Positions 16,051 to 25,979 are shown, counted from the stretch's first letter. The stretch: DNA of 64,000 nucleotides from Hymenobacter psychrotolerans DSM 18569 (GCF_900142395.1 NZ_FRAS01000019.1:1-64000), one strand, 5' to 3'. Numbers and translations are program-made. Notes: generated by a model from the letters alone, not told the origin.

Positions 16051-16311
16051 TCAGCGGTTCATAATCTTGCCCTGGTTGTCCCAGTGGCTGGACCGCACCT
16101 GCACGCCGTCGGCCTCGCGCTTGATGGTCCGTGTGAACCGCTCCCCCGAAATAGCGCCATCCGGGCGGCGGCGACCAAAGAACAGCGTCACTGGCTCGCC
16201 CTGCTTGTTGGTCAGGAAGGTGATGTCGTAGCCTTTGAACACGTCGTCGATGCGGGCCGAGGGCTCATACAGTTTGCTCAGCTTCTTGTCTAGTTCGGGG
16301 TGGAGCGGCAT
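16051..16311 (-). CDS. Small conserved protein of unknown function
   Basis: An 86-residue hydrophilic protein with no signal peptide or membrane span. The middle has an alternating pattern, YDITFLTNKQGEPVTLFFG, that would suit a small beta-sheet, followed by RRRPDGAISGERFTRTIKRE and a charged C-terminus with SSHWDNQGKIMNR. Coding character is supported by compact domain-like composition and a clean isolated frame. I do not recognise the family. It lies between an ABC exporter and a catalase, each on the same strand, with a strong palindrome between it and the catalase, so it is probably its own unit. Confidence 0.6.
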   Translation of the reverse strand: MPLHPELDKKLSKLYEPSARIDDVFKGYDITFLTNKQGEPVTLFFGRRRPDGAISGERFTRTIKREADGVQVRSSHWDNQGKIMNR

Positions 16312-16420
16312 AGGAGTACAGGCTTGATGTAGGCAGGCGTACGGTGCTTTTTCGCCTCAGGATATGGCTGTGCTTTGCCTACAGGGCATGTGTCCCGCGG
16401 TTTGTATGTCCTGCAAAAAG

Positions 16421-16458
16421 CACAACGGCCCCGACTCAGCTGAGTCGGGGCCGTTGTG
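16421..16458 (-). terminator. Perfect 38-bp palindrome, terminator of the catalase gene
   Basis: The two 19-base halves are exact reverse complements with no spacer. On the minus strand the stem is followed by a T-run (from AAAAAG at 16415-16420). It lies 20 bp past the catalase stop codon. Confidence 0.8.
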
Positions 16459-16478
16459 TATACGGGTCTGAAGTGGCG

Positions 16479-18158
16479 CTAGTATGGGCGGGCGTCGTGC
16501 GCAGTGGCTTCGGCCTGCTCTACCGCTTCGGCGGCTTTGCCTTCGTTGTACTGGTTGCCTCCTTCGGTCTTCTTGCCGGCGCGAGCGGCTTTCAGGCCCT
16601 CTTCCAGGCGGCGGCCCCAGTCCGGGTCGCAGTTGGTGCAGAGCTCCACCATTTTGTCGCTCACCTTGTGGTTAGCATCCGTGAGGGCGCCTACCATGTT
16701 GTTGATGAGGTCGTCACGCTCCCAGTCTTCGTGCAGGCGGTACCGCTCACCGGCCTGCTTGAAGTTGTTTTCGCGGTCAATGGTCTGGCGGATCAGGCGG
16801 CCCGTGTACTCCGGCATGTGGTCGGGGGCCGAGCGGGGTGCTTCTTTCAGGCCGTTGAGGCTGCTGGGCTCGTAGTTGACGTGGTTGTTCTGGCCGGGCG
16901 CCGTGTCTACGTGGTAGGCCATCTGGCCGTCGCGCTGGTTGGTGGCTACGTGCTTTTTAGGTGCGTTGATGGGCAGCTGCAAATAGTTGGTACCTACGCG
17001 GTAGCGCTGCGTGTCGGAATACGAGAAGGTGCGGCCCTGCAGCATCTTGTCGTCGGAGAAGTCGAGGCCATCTACCAATACACCCGTCCCGAAAGCAGCC
17101 TGCTCTACCTCAGCAAAGTAGTTTTCGGGGTTTTTGTTGAGCGTCATTTTGCCCACGGGCAGGAACGGGAACTGGTCTTCGGGCCAGATCTTGGTGTCAT
17201 CGAGCGGGTCGAAGTCGAGCTCAGGATGCTCGTCGTCGCTCATAATCTGCACGCACAGCTCCCACTGCGGGAAGTCGCCCTTTTCGATGTGCTCAAACAG
17301 GTCTTGGGTGGCGTGGTTGAAGTTTTTGGCCTGAATGGCTTCGGCTTCCTGCGCGGTCAGGTTTTTAATTCCCTGCAGCGGCTCCCAGTGGTATTTCACC
17401 AGCACGGCTTCGCCTTTAGCATTCACCCATTTGTAGGTGTTCACGCCTGAGCCCTGCATCTGGCGGTAGTTGGCCGGAATGCCCCAGGGCGAAAACAGGA
17501 AGCTCACCATATGCATGGCTTCCGGCGTGTTCGAGATGAAGTCGAAAATCCGCTCCCCGGTCTGGCGGTTGTGCACCGGATCAGGCTTCTGCGAGTGAAT
17601 CAGGTCCGGGAACTTCATGGCATCCCGGATAAAGAACACCTTCAGGTTGTTGCCTACCAGGTCCCAGTTGCCGTCTTCGGTGTAGAATTTTACCGCGAAG
17701 CCGCGCGGGTCGCGCAGGGTTTCGGGCGAGTGGCCGCCGTGGCCCACCGTGCTGAAGCGCACGAATACCGGCGTCTGCTTACCGGCCGTGTTAAACAGCT
17801 TGGCACGGGTGTATTTCTCAATTGGCTCGTCGCCTACTTTGCCGTAAGCTTCGAATACGCCATGTGCGCCGGCACCCCGGGCGTGTACCACACGCTCCGG
17901 CACCCGCTCCCGGTCGAAGTGGCTGATTTTTTCCAGAAACTGATAGTTCTCCAGCGTTGCTGGTCCGCGGTTGCCTACGGTGCGCAGATTCTGGTTGTTG
18001 GTGAGCGGGTGGCCCTGGCGGGTAGTCAGGGTCTGGGCGTTTTCGCCGTCAGCAGTGCGCTGGTCGTGCGAAGTGCCGGCGCCGGTTACGGCCGTACCGG
18101 TGCCGTTGCCACCAGTCTGGCCAGCAGCATGTTGGGGAGAATCCGGAGTTGGAGTCAT
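16479..18158 (-). CDS. Monofunctional heme catalase
   Basis: A 559-residue enzyme that dismutates hydrogen peroxide. The distal histidine is in [12 protein letters not shown] (His about 92), the conserved [19 protein letters not shown] and [11 protein letters not shown] blocks follow, the distal asparagine is in WDLVGNN, and the proximal heme tyrosine is in [12 protein letters not shown]. The core is the size of a small-subunit catalase. It is lengthened by a Gly/Thr/Ser-rich N-terminal segment of about 45 residues and a charged C-terminal tail ([19 protein letters not shown]). No flavodoxin-like C-terminal domain is present, so it is not the large-subunit type. The N-terminal extension has no signal peptide features. 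It is followed by a perfect palindromic terminator. Confidence 0.93.
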   Translation of the reverse strand: MTPTPDSPQHAAGQTGGNGTGTAVTGAGTSHDQRTADGENAQTLTTRQGHPLTNNQNLRTVGNRGPATLENYQFLEKISHFDRERVPERVVHARGAGAHGVFEAYGKVGDEPIEKYTRAKLFNTAGKQTPVFVRFSTVGHGGHSPETLRDPRGFAVKFYTEDGNWDLVGNNLKVFFIRDAMKFPDLIHSQKPDPVHNRQTGERIFDFISNTPEAMHMVSFLFSPWGIPANYRQMQGSGVNTYKWVNAKGEAVLVKYHWEPLQGIKNLTAQEAEAIQAKNFNHATQDLFEHIEKGDFPQWELCVQIMSDDEHPELDFDPLDDTKIWPEDQFPFLPVGKMTLNKNPENYFAEVEQAAFGTGVLVDGLDFSDDKMLQGRTFSYSDTQRYRVGTNYLQLPINAPKKHVATNQRDGQMAYHVDTAPGQNNHVNYEPSSLNGLKEAPRSAPDHMPEYTGRLIRQTIDRENNFKQAGERYRLHEDWERDDLINNMVGALTDANHKVSDKMVELCTNCDPDWGRRLEEGLKAARAGKKTEGGNQYNEGKAAEAVEQAEATAHDARPY

Positions 18159-18345
18159 GGCAGTGAGTTAAAAAAGCGTGATGAGTATAATACAGCCGAG
18201 TAGTGCTGATGTTTGGCTAGATAAGAATAATTCTCCGAAAGAAAGAGCCTGCCGCCTCAAAAAAATCCTGGCATTCCGCCCGGCCCTGCAGTTCTACAGC
18301 CAAGTTTGCGCTCAGTTTTCGAAGGCCACAACCTCCCTGATGGTG

Positions 18346-18353
18346 TACCTTTG
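18346..18353 (+). promoter_or_regulatory. -7 promoter element TACCTTTG of the MFS gene
   Basis: A full TAnnTTTG match ending 6 nt before the ATG at 18360. It supports that ATG as the start and predicts a leaderless or nearly leaderless mRNA. No TTTG at -33 was found at 19-20 nt. Confidence 0.55.
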
Positions 18354-18359
18354 CGGTCC

Positions 18360-19553
18360 ATGCCCGCTACCTCTGCTCCCCGTACCTACAGCGCCGGCTT
18401 CTGGCTGATGTGCCTGTCGTCGTTCTTCTTTTTCATGAGCTTCAACATGCTGCTGCCCGAGCTGCCCGCGTACCTCACGCGGCTGGGCGGCGGCGAATAC
18501 AAGGGCTTTATTATTGCGCTGTTTACTCTCACGGCGGGCATTTCGCGGCCCTTCAGCGGCAAGCTGGCCGATACCGTCGGGCGGATTCCGGTGATGGTAT
18601 TCGGGTCGTTGGTGTGTTTTATCTGCGGCTTTTTCTACCCCTGGACTACCACCGTGGCGGGCTTTCTGGCGCTACGGCTGCTACACGGCTTCAGCACCGG
18701 CTTCAAGCCTACCGGCACGGCCGCCTTCATTGCCGACATCATTCCGCTGGAGCGCCGCGGCGAGGCGATGGGGCTGCTCGGGGTTGCCGGTTCGCTGGGT
18801 ATGGCTGCCGGGCCGGCCGTGGGGCCGCTTATTACGGCTGCTACGTCGCTCAACACGTTGTTTTACTGCTCATCGGGGCTGGCGCTGCTGAGCCTGGCAG
18901 TGCAGGGTACCATGACCGAAACCCTGCCCCAGGCGCAACGCCAGAAGTTCAGCTGGAGCCTGCTGCGCCTCAACTGGGGCGAAATTCTGGAGCCGCAGGT
19001 AATGGCCCCGGCCCTCGTGACGCTGCTGTGCCTGTTTCCGTTTGGCGCCATCCTGACCGTGGTGCCCGACCAGAGCGAGGCCCTGGGCCTGGCCGACCAC
19101 AGCAAAGGCCTGTTCTACACCTGCTACACGCTGGCCTCGCTGGTGGTGCGCCTGCTGGCCGGCCGCGCCTCCGACACCTACGGGCGCGTGCCGGTGCTGC
19201 GCTGGTCTACGGCCCTGATGGTGGTGGCGCTAGCCATTCTGATGCTGGCCGACAACTCGGTGCCGCTGTTCTTGGGGTCAGCGGTGCTGTTCGGGCTGGC
19301 AACGGGCCTCAACTCCCCCACCCTCTACGCCTGGACCATCGACCTGAGCCACCCCGAGCGGCGCGGGCGAGCCGTGGCCACCATGTACATAGCGCTGGAA
19401 GCCGGCATTGGGCTGGGGGCATTGCTGGGCGGCTGGCTTTTCAGCAACCAGGTGGCGCGCCTGCCCTACGTGCACGGCCTGAGCATGGCCCTTACGCTGG
19501 TGGCGCTGGTGTATCTGCTGGTAGGCGTGCGGGCAAAGCAGCCGGTAGCCTAG
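18360..19553 (+). CDS. Major facilitator superfamily (MFS) transporter
   Basis: A 397-residue protein with about 12 membrane segments. The MFS motif A is seen in the loop after TM2, GKLADTVGRIPVMVFGSL, with its weaker repeat in the second half, AGRASDTYGRVPVLRWSTALM. GFSTGFKPTGTAAFIADIIP is the TM4 region and the LGVAGSLGMAAGPAVGPLI block resembles the antiporter motif C of TM5. The form is typical of drug or metabolite efflux carriers, but the substrate is unknown. The ATG at 18360 is chosen over an upstream TTG because a TACCTTTG promoter lies 6 nt before it. Confidence 0.9.
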   Translation: MPATSAPRTYSAGFWLMCLSSFFFFMSFNMLLPELPAYLTRLGGGEYKGFIIALFTLTAGISRPFSGKLADTVGRIPVMVFGSLVCFICGFFYPWTTTVAGFLALRLLHGFSTGFKPTGTAAFIADIIPLERRGEAMGLLGVAGSLGMAAGPAVGPLITAATSLNTLFYCSSGLALLSLAVQGTMTETLPQAQRQKFSWSLLRLNWGEILEPQVMAPALVTLLCLFPFGAILTVVPDQSEALGLADHSKGLFYTCYTLASLVVRLLAGRASDTYGRVPVLRWSTALMVVALAILMLADNSVPLFLGSAVLFGLATGLNSPTLYAWTIDLSHPERRGRAVATMYIALEAGIGLGALLGGWLFSNQVARLPYVHGLSMALTLVALVYLLVGVRAKQPVA

Positions 19554-19699
19554 CTACGCGGCAGCATACCTCAGCGTATAGTTAGTCAGAATACTGCCCG
19601 GCAGATTTGGCCGCCCCGCTGCTTTGCCCCAACTTTAGGCTTGCCACTATATAGTAAAGCCGGTCCGACCAGGGCTGCGACATATTCAACCGGTGTATT

Positions 19700-21724
19700 A
19701 TGAAAGGAATTCGTCTACAACTATCGTTGCTGGGCCTCTGTCTGCTGTTGGCCTGTGCAGCCCTGGCGCAGAAGGCACCGGCATTGCCCATCCGGTTTGG
19801 CTCCGTGGTACCCGCTGATTTCTTTGGGATGCCGACTGCCACTGATACGGCAGCCTCCGTGGCCGAGTACCTGTGTGACTATGGCACCACCAAAATTGTA
19901 GGTGGCAGTGCCCAGTTTCAGGCGGTATTCGAGCGTACTACCCGGCTCCGGATTCACCGCAAGGCTGGCTACCGGTATGCTACCGTGAAAGTTCCGCTCT
20001 ACACCAGCAACGGCCGATATGAGCGGTTCAGCAACCTGAAGGGCTACACGTATAACTTACAGGACGGCCGTATTTCACAGGCAAAACTCAACTCCGAAGA
20101 TTTGTATCGGGAACAGCTTGACAAAGACCACATTCAGGTTTCGTTTACGATGCCGGACGTACGGGAAGGCTCCATCCTGGAATTCACGTACACCATTACG
20201 TCGGACTTTATCTTTAATCTTCAGGACTGGCAGTTTGAGCATAGCATACCGGTGCGCTGGAGCGAATACCGGGTAACTCTGCCTCAGTTCTACGCCTACA
20301 AAACCATCATCCGCGGCCATCTGCCTTTTGCCGTGAAAGAAGAGCTGACTGTGCCCTACAGCACTATGGTGTCGGCTTCCACGGGTGCTTATGCCACGCC
20401 ACAGCAAGAGCGGATATCAGCGCTGGCGCTGCAGTTGCGCTGGGCTATGAAGGATGTGCCGGCCTTCCGCGCCGAACCGTTCCTGACGACGCCGCACGAC
20501 TATATGCGCAGTGTGCACTTTGAGCTGGCTGGTACCAACTTCAGTGGCCGCAACTACGAGGATCTTACCGGCAAATGGCCTACCCTCTGGAAAATGCTGG
20601 AGGAAGACAATGAGTTCGGCAAAGCCCTTTCCAGCCCCGCTCCGCTGGCAGCCGAGGCCGCTGCCTTGCGCCTGAAATATCCGGAACAGAAAGCCCGGGC
20701 GGCGGCCGTGCTGGCGCTGGTGCAAAGCGCCGCGCAGTACAATAACCACGCCGCCCTGTTTGCCTCACAGCCTCTGCGCCGCACGGTGGAGCGGCGGCTC
20801 GGCAATGCCGCCGACATCAACCTACTGCTGGTACAGACGCTGCGTGCAGCCGGTCTGCCGGCCACGCCTTTGCTGCTCAGCACCCGCAGCCACGGCCAGA
20901 TGCAGACGCTGGTGCCCGCTATTTCGCAATTCAACTATGTAGCGGCCCACATACTGCTGCCCGACAACACCGATTTGCTGCTGGATGCCACCGAACCAGA
21001 ACTGCCTGCCGGAATGCTCCCGGAGCGTTGCCTGAACGGGCAGGCGCTACTGGCAGATGCGGCGGGACGCTGGCTGACAATCAGGCCCGCGGCGCGCCAT
21101 ACCGAGCTACGCACGGCCCGGCTGCGCCTTACGGAGCACGGCAGTCTGGAGGGGAGCTTGAAACTGGAGTACGCCGGCTACGCGGGTCTGGCCGCCCGCC
21201 GTCAGATACGGCAGGGCTCCAGCAGCGACTATCTTGCTGGTCTGCAGCGGCAATGGCCTGACTGGGACGCTTCCAAGCCCCACTTGCTCCTACCCGACTC
21301 CATACAGCACCCAGTGGCAGTTGAGCTGGCGCTTCATATGCCCAGCAGCACTACGCAGGCCAGCCAGCTTTATCTGGCACTACTTAGTTCGCTGGGGACT
21401 ATTCCATATACGTTCCGTCCTGAAGTCCGCTCTTATCCCGTCAACCTGGGTATGCCCCACGAGTACGTTTCGCTGGTTACACTCACGCTGCCGAAGGGAA
21501 CCACAGTGCAGGAAATGCCCGCCAGCCTGTCGCTGATGCTGCCCGAAGGTAGCGGCCGTTTTCAATACTCTGTTTCGCAGCCTACTCCTGAAACTGTGCA
21601 GATGATGGCCCGGATGCAACTCAACAAAGCCGAATATAGCCCGGCTGAGTATGCGGCTCTGCGTGAGCTGCATCAGCGGGCCGCAGCCAAGTGCGCCGAA
21701 ATGCTGGTGCTAAGCCGAAAATAG
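19700..21724 (+). CDS. DUF3857/transglutaminase-like exported protein, catalytic Cys missing (copy 1)
   Basis: A 674-residue protein with a signal peptide (MKGIRLQLSLLGLCLLLACA). The N-terminal DUF3857 domain includes EYLCDYGTTKIVGG and the later FIFNLQDWQFEHSIPVRWSEYRV. The middle is a transglutaminase-like fold, but the usual GDCKD catalytic segment reads GNAADINLLLVQ near residue 367, so the cysteine is replaced by alanine. The usual FNH histidine reads FNY, while LLLDATEP, the acidic position, is kept. It is therefore probably a non-enzymatic member that binds a partner or substrate. It heads a run of three related genes on one strand. Function and location (periplasm or outer membrane) are inferred from the family. 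Confidence 0.85.
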   Translation: MKGIRLQLSLLGLCLLLACAALAQKAPALPIRFGSVVPADFFGMPTATDTAASVAEYLCDYGTTKIVGGSAQFQAVFERTTRLRIHRKAGYRYATVKVPLYTSNGRYERFSNLKGYTYNLQDGRISQAKLNSEDLYREQLDKDHIQVSFTMPDVREGSILEFTYTITSDFIFNLQDWQFEHSIPVRWSEYRVTLPQFYAYKTIIRGHLPFAVKEELTVPYSTMVSASTGAYATPQQERISALALQLRWAMKDVPAFRAEPFLTTPHDYMRSVHFELAGTNFSGRNYEDLTGKWPTLWKMLEEDNEFGKALSSPAPLAAEAAALRLKYPEQKARAAAVLALVQSAAQYNNHAALFASQPLRRTVERRLGNAADINLLLVQTLRAAGLPATPLLLSTRSHGQMQTLVPAISQFNYVAAHILLPDNTDLLLDATEPELPAGMLPERCLNGQALLADAAGRWLTIRPAARHTELRTARLRLTEHGSLEGSLKLEYAGYAGLAARRQIRQGSSSDYLAGLQRQWPDWDASKPHLLLPDSIQHPVAVELALHMPSSTTQASQLYLALLSSLGTIPYTFRPEVRSYPVNLGMPHEYVSLVTLTLPKGTTVQEMPASLSLMLPEGSGRFQYSVSQPTPETVQMMARMQLNKAEYSPAEYAALRELHQRAAAKCAEMLVLSRK

Positions 21725-21900
21725 CCTTTCTTCACTTTTTCTTCATACTTACGCTGGTCGATATAGGAAAAGTGCTGACCTTTATACTTCCGTAACTCTG
21801 CCAGTGCTGTATCCGGCACATTTTACTATCCTGCTATCTTCTTTTCCCGGCTTCTGGCAGGGACAAGTCGCTCTTCAGCTGACTTTTTCACTTCTTTTTT

Positions 21901-23958
21901 ATGACAACAGCTTTACTCCGCCCGCTGGCGCTGCTAGCGGTGTTGGCGGGCTCTGGTGCCACTACGGCCCTTGCCCAAACTGATCCTATCAAATTCGGCA
22001 AGCCGGAAATGAAGGACTTCGAGGCCAAAAACTTCGTGGCCGACAGCACGGCCGAAGCGGTGGTGCTCTGCGACTATGGCCGCTCCCGCTTCGAGTATAT
22101 TGAGGGAGACTTCCGCGTCGTGTTTGACCGGATTACCCGCATCAAAATTCTTAAGAAGTCGGGCTACGACTGGGCCACTGTGAAGGTGCCGCTCTACCAT
22201 AGCGCCGGGCGCGAGGAAAAGCTCGTCAACCTGCGCGGCTACACCTACAATCTGGTCAACAACCAGATTGCCAAGGAGAAATTCGACGATGCTGGCGTTT
22301 TCAAGGAAGAAGCCAACAGCAACGTAACCTTGCGCAAGTTTACGTTGCCCAACGTGCGCGAAGGCGCCGTAATCGAGTACGCCTACACGGTGATGTCGGA
22401 CTTCACCTTCAACTTCCAGGACTGGCAGTTTCAGGAATCTATTCCGGTGCGCTGGAGTGAGTACCGGACCTCCATGCCCACGTATTTCGACTACAAAATC
22501 ATGATGCAGGGCTACGTTCCGCTGGCTGTGTCCGAGCATGGCGAAGGCTCTATGCAGGCCACCGTGCGGCAGTCGGGTGGCTACACGGGCGGCGGCTTTG
22601 ATACGCAGCGCGTTTCCGGATCGGCATCAACGGCAGTAATACCGGTGAAAACCCACCGCTGGGCTGCCAAAGACGTACCCGCTTTCCGGACCGAGCCGTT
22701 TATGACTTCTGTGCGCGACTATGTGTCGCGCATCGACTTCGAGCTGGCCGGCGTGCATTGGGAAGGCCAGCCCTACCGGGCTGTGGCTGACACCTGGGAT
22801 AAGATTAATAACGATCTGCTGGCCGATGAGAATTTCGGCATGCAGCTCAAGCGCGGTGGCTTTCTGAAAGAACAGCTGACGCCGCTGCTGGCCAAAATCA
22901 CTGACCCGGCTGCCCGCGTAGCCGCCGTGCACGACCTGGTGCGCAAATCGGTGAAGTACAATGGGCGCGACCTGTACTACAGCACCGCCTCGCTGCGCAA
23001 AGCCTACGACCAGCACCGCGGCAACGCCGCCGACGTAAACCTGCTGCTGATTGCCGCTCTGCGCGAAGCCGGCTTTCAGGCCAATCCGGTGCTGCTCAGC
23101 ACCCGCGACCATGGTCTTGTGAATCCTGACCTGATGCCCCTGCTCTCACGCTTCAATTACGTGGTAGCCCACGTGTCGCTGCCCGAAGGCAAGGAAATGC
23201 TGCTGGATGCCACCGAGGAGCTGGTGCCGTGCGGCATGCTGCCCACGCGCTGCCTCAACTCCATCGGGCGCCTCATCATGCCAGCCGCCGCCGATTCGCG
23301 CTGGATTAGCCTGGCCCCGCAGCAGCGCCTCACGGAGTACCAGCAGATTCATCTCACGCTGGACGATAAAGGCGGCTACACCGGCAAAATCCACTCGGAG
23401 CACGGTGGCTACGCAGGCCTGGCCCAGCGCGACCTGCTGCGCGAAAAAGGCGAGAAGAAGTTTGTAGAGGAAATGCTGCACGGCCGCGAAGGCTGGAACG
23501 TGAGCAAATACCAGTTTGCCCAGCGCGACGCCCTCGATAAGCCCTTGTCCTTCGACTACGAAATGAGCATGACCGCCGGCGACGCCCAGGCCGGCCTGTT
23601 GTATCTGCGCCCGCTGCAGCATTTCGGGAACAGCAAAAACCCCTTCGTGCATGAGAACCGTCAGTTTCCGGTAGACTTCGGCTGCCCCGTGGACGAAACC
23701 CTGATGATGACCCTGACGCTGCCCGCCGGCTACGAAGTGGAAGAGCTGCCTAAAGCCGCTGCCGTTACGCTGCCCGACAATGGTGGCCGCTTCATGTATC
23801 AGGTGCAACCCGCTGCCAACGGCACTCTGCAGCTGGTGAGCCGCCTGAGCCTGAGCCGGGCGGTGTACTCGGCCGAAGAATACGCCAACCTGCGCGAATT
23901 CTACCGCCTGGTGGTAGCCAAACAGGCCGAGCAGATTGTGTTGAAAAAGAAATCCTAA
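21901..23958 (+). CDS. DUF3857/transglutaminase-like exported protein, catalytic Cys missing (copy 2)
   Basis: A 685-residue paralogue of the preceding gene, with a signal peptide ending near TALAQ. It aligns along its whole length: VVLCDYGRSRFEYIEGDFRVV, VRWSEYRTSMPTYFDYKIM, and the degenerate transglutaminase segment GNAADVNLLLIAALREAGF near residue 373. The cysteine is alanine and the histidine position is FNYVV, while LLLDATEELVPCG keeps the acidic residue. Copies 1 and 2 thus share the same lost-cysteine pattern and differ from copy 3. The gene starts 176 bp after copy 1. Only 4 bp separate its stop from the GTG start of copy 3, so these two are co-transcribed and perhaps translationally coupled. 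Confidence 0.85.
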   Translation: MTTALLRPLALLAVLAGSGATTALAQTDPIKFGKPEMKDFEAKNFVADSTAEAVVLCDYGRSRFEYIEGDFRVVFDRITRIKILKKSGYDWATVKVPLYHSAGREEKLVNLRGYTYNLVNNQIAKEKFDDAGVFKEEANSNVTLRKFTLPNVREGAVIEYAYTVMSDFTFNFQDWQFQESIPVRWSEYRTSMPTYFDYKIMMQGYVPLAVSEHGEGSMQATVRQSGGYTGGGFDTQRVSGSASTAVIPVKTHRWAAKDVPAFRTEPFMTSVRDYVSRIDFELAGVHWEGQPYRAVADTWDKINNDLLADENFGMQLKRGGFLKEQLTPLLAKITDPAARVAAVHDLVRKSVKYNGRDLYYSTASLRKAYDQHRGNAADVNLLLIAALREAGFQANPVLLSTRDHGLVNPDLMPLLSRFNYVVAHVSLPEGKEMLLDATEELVPCGMLPTRCLNSIGRLIMPAAADSRWISLAPQQRLTEYQQIHLTLDDKGGYTGKIHSEHGGYAGLAQRDLLREKGEKKFVEEMLHGREGWNVSKYQFAQRDALDKPLSFDYEMSMTAGDAQAGLLYLRPLQHFGNSKNPFVHENRQFPVDFGCPVDETLMMTLTLPAGYEVEELPKAAAVTLPDNGGRFMYQVQPAANGTLQLVSRLSLSRAVYSAEEYANLREFYRLVVAKQAEQIVLKKKS

Positions 23959-23962
23959 ATCT

Positions 23963-25921
23963 GTGGTTTTCTACCTGAAGCACACCTGCCACGCCGCCCT
24001 GCTGGCGCTGGGCCTGCTGGCGGGCAGCCACGCGCTGGCAGGCGGCCCGCCCCCCAAATACCCGGTGGCCGATATTCCGGGCTCTTTGCGCGAAAACGCG
24101 CATGCCGTGGTGCGTCTCTCGGATGAAACCCTGCTGGTGAAATCGGCGGGACGCACCATCGAGACCGTGCGCCGCGCCATCACTATTCTGGATGAAGCCG
24201 GTGCACATCACGCTCAGGAGCTGGTGTATTATGATCAGCTGAGCTCGGTGAGCTACCTGCGCGGCAGCGCTTACGCGGCCGACGGCCGCCTGCTGCGCAC
24301 CCTGAAAGCCTCCGAAATCGGGGACATTTCGCTTTCCGATGGCTTCAGCCTGGCCAGTGACGGCCGCGGCCGGGTGGCCGACCTGCGCCAGCCCGTGTAC
24401 CCGTACACAGTAGAATTCGAGTACGAAGTCAACTCCACTAATACCCTCTTCTACTCTACCTGGCAGCCACAGGCGCAGGAACAGCTGTCCGTAGAGCAGG
24501 CCACTTTCCGGGTACTCACGCCCACTGAGCTGCCCCTGCGGTATCAGGAGCGCGACCTGCCGGCCGGTACCGCTGCCGCGCGCACTTCCGTTTCGGCGGC
24601 GCTGCAACGCTACGAGTGGCAAGTGCGCAACCTGGCCGCAGTAGAGCAAGAGCCCGACGGCCCCCCGGTGGGCGAGACAACACCGGTTGTATTCACCGCT
24701 CCCACCCAGTTTGAGGTGCAGGGCCACGTGGGCACGTTCACTACGTGGCAGGCGCTGGGGCTATGGAACTACCAGCTTAACGCAGGCCGCGACGAGCTGC
24801 CACCGGCCGTGCAGGAGAAAATCCGGGCGCTGGTGCAGGGCGAAACCGATGAGCGGGCACGGATCCGGAAGGTATATGAGTGGCTGCAGGCGAATACCCG
24901 CTACATTTCGGTGCAGTTGGGCATTGGCGGCTGGCAGACGTACCCGGCTACCAGCGTGGCGGCCACCGGCTACGGCGACTGCAAAGCCCTGACCAACTAC
25001 TGCCAGGCCTTGCTCAAGACGGCCGGTATTACGGGCTACAGCGCCTTGGTGCGAGCCAACAAGGAAGATATCCGCACGGAATTTCCGAGCCAGCAATTCA
25101 ACCACGTAGTGCTGTGTGTGCCGCTGCAGAAATCTGCCAAGCCGGACACTGTGTGGCTGGAATGCACGAACCAAACCAACCCGTTCGGCTACATGAGCAG
25201 CTTCACCGGCAACCGGCACGCGCTGCTTGTTACGCCGCAGGGTGGCCGCATGGTGCGCACGCCGCAATACACGGCCGCTGACAACCGCCGCGAGCGGCTG
25301 GCCGATGTGTACCTGGATGCGCAGGGCAGCGCCACCGCCACCATCCGGACCCGGCGCAGCGGCCTGGAGCAGGACGACTACGAGGGAATGGCTGGCTCCC
25401 GGAACCTGGCCGACCAGAAAAAGGCGCTGGCCGAACACCTGCCCCTGGCCAACTTCAGCATCAGCAAGCTGAGCTATACCCAGGACCGCCGAGCCGCAGT
25501 GCCGGTAATCACTGAAACGCTGGGGCTCACGCTGCCGGGCTGGGCTTCGGTGTCGGGTCGCAGAGCGTTTGTCACGCCCAATCTGCTCAGCCGCTGGCAC
25601 GCGCTGCCCGCTACTGTGGGAGAGCGGCGCACGCCTATCTGGCTCGAAAATGCCTTCAGCTACGCCGATACGGTCCGTATTCATGTGCCGGCTGGCTTCA
25701 AACCCGAAAACCTGCCCGCTCCCGTACAGCTCAGCACCGCATTTGGAACATACTCCAGCCAGGTGCAGGCTCAGGCCGACGGAACACTGCTCTATGTCCG
25801 ACGCCTGCTGATGCCGCGTACCCGCTTTCCCCGTACCGAATATCCGGCGTACCAGGACTTTAGACGCCGTATCAGCGCGGCCGATAAAGCCCAGATAGTG
25901 CTACTGAAAACCGACGCCTAG
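23963..25921 (+). CDS. DUF3857/transglutaminase-like exported protein with an apparently intact Cys-His site (copy 3)
   Basis: A 652-residue protein starting at a GTG that reads MVFYLKHTCHAALLALGLLAGS, a good signal peptide. The gene begins 4 bp after copy 2. The DUF3857 part contains YPYTVEFEYEVNSTNTLFYSTW. The transglutaminase-like part keeps GDCKALTNYCQALLKTAGI (Cys about 339), FNHVVLCVP and TVWLECTNQTNPFGY, so Cys and His are present and the acidic position is Glu. It could be a peptidase or transglutaminase-like enzyme in the periplasm. Overall identity to copies 1 and 2 is clearly lower than between those two. A terminator follows directly. Confidence 0.83.
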   Translation: MVFYLKHTCHAALLALGLLAGSHALAGGPPPKYPVADIPGSLRENAHAVVRLSDETLLVKSAGRTIETVRRAITILDEAGAHHAQELVYYDQLSSVSYLRGSAYAADGRLLRTLKASEIGDISLSDGFSLASDGRGRVADLRQPVYPYTVEFEYEVNSTNTLFYSTWQPQAQEQLSVEQATFRVLTPTELPLRYQERDLPAGTAAARTSVSAALQRYEWQVRNLAAVEQEPDGPPVGETTPVVFTAPTQFEVQGHVGTFTTWQALGLWNYQLNAGRDELPPAVQEKIRALVQGETDERARIRKVYEWLQANTRYISVQLGIGGWQTYPATSVAATGYGDCKALTNYCQALLKTAGITGYSALVRANKEDIRTEFPSQQFNHVVLCVPLQKSAKPDTVWLECTNQTNPFGYMSSFTGNRHALLVTPQGGRMVRTPQYTAADNRRERLADVYLDAQGSATATIRTRRSGLEQDDYEGMAGSRNLADQKKALAEHLPLANFSISKLSYTQDRRAAVPVITETLGLTLPGWASVSGRRAFVTPNLLSRWHALPATVGERRTPIWLENAFSYADTVRIHVPAGFKPENLPAPVQLSTAFGTYSSQVQAQADGTLLYVRRLLMPRTRFPRTEYPAYQDFRRRISAADKAQIVLLKTDA

Positions 25922-25946
25922 GGTCCTTTTTATCCAATAGCAGACG

Positions 25947-25979
25947 GGCCCGCCGGACGTAGTTTCGGTGGGCCTTTTT
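25947..25979 (+). terminator. Rho-independent terminator
   Basis: 11-bp arms (25947-25957 and 25964-25974, two G-T pairs), a 6-nt loop and a T-run at 25975-25979, just past the third DUF3857 gene. Confidence 0.82.

Noticed and set aside
16344..17450. A 368-codon open frame on the plus strand opposite catalase
   Set aside because: It is antisense to the catalase gene and passes through its terminator, so it is a shadow frame.
18306..18359. An upstream TTG start for the MFS gene
   Set aside because: The promoter motif TACCTTTG lies between the TTG and the ATG, so the TTG would be outside the transcript.
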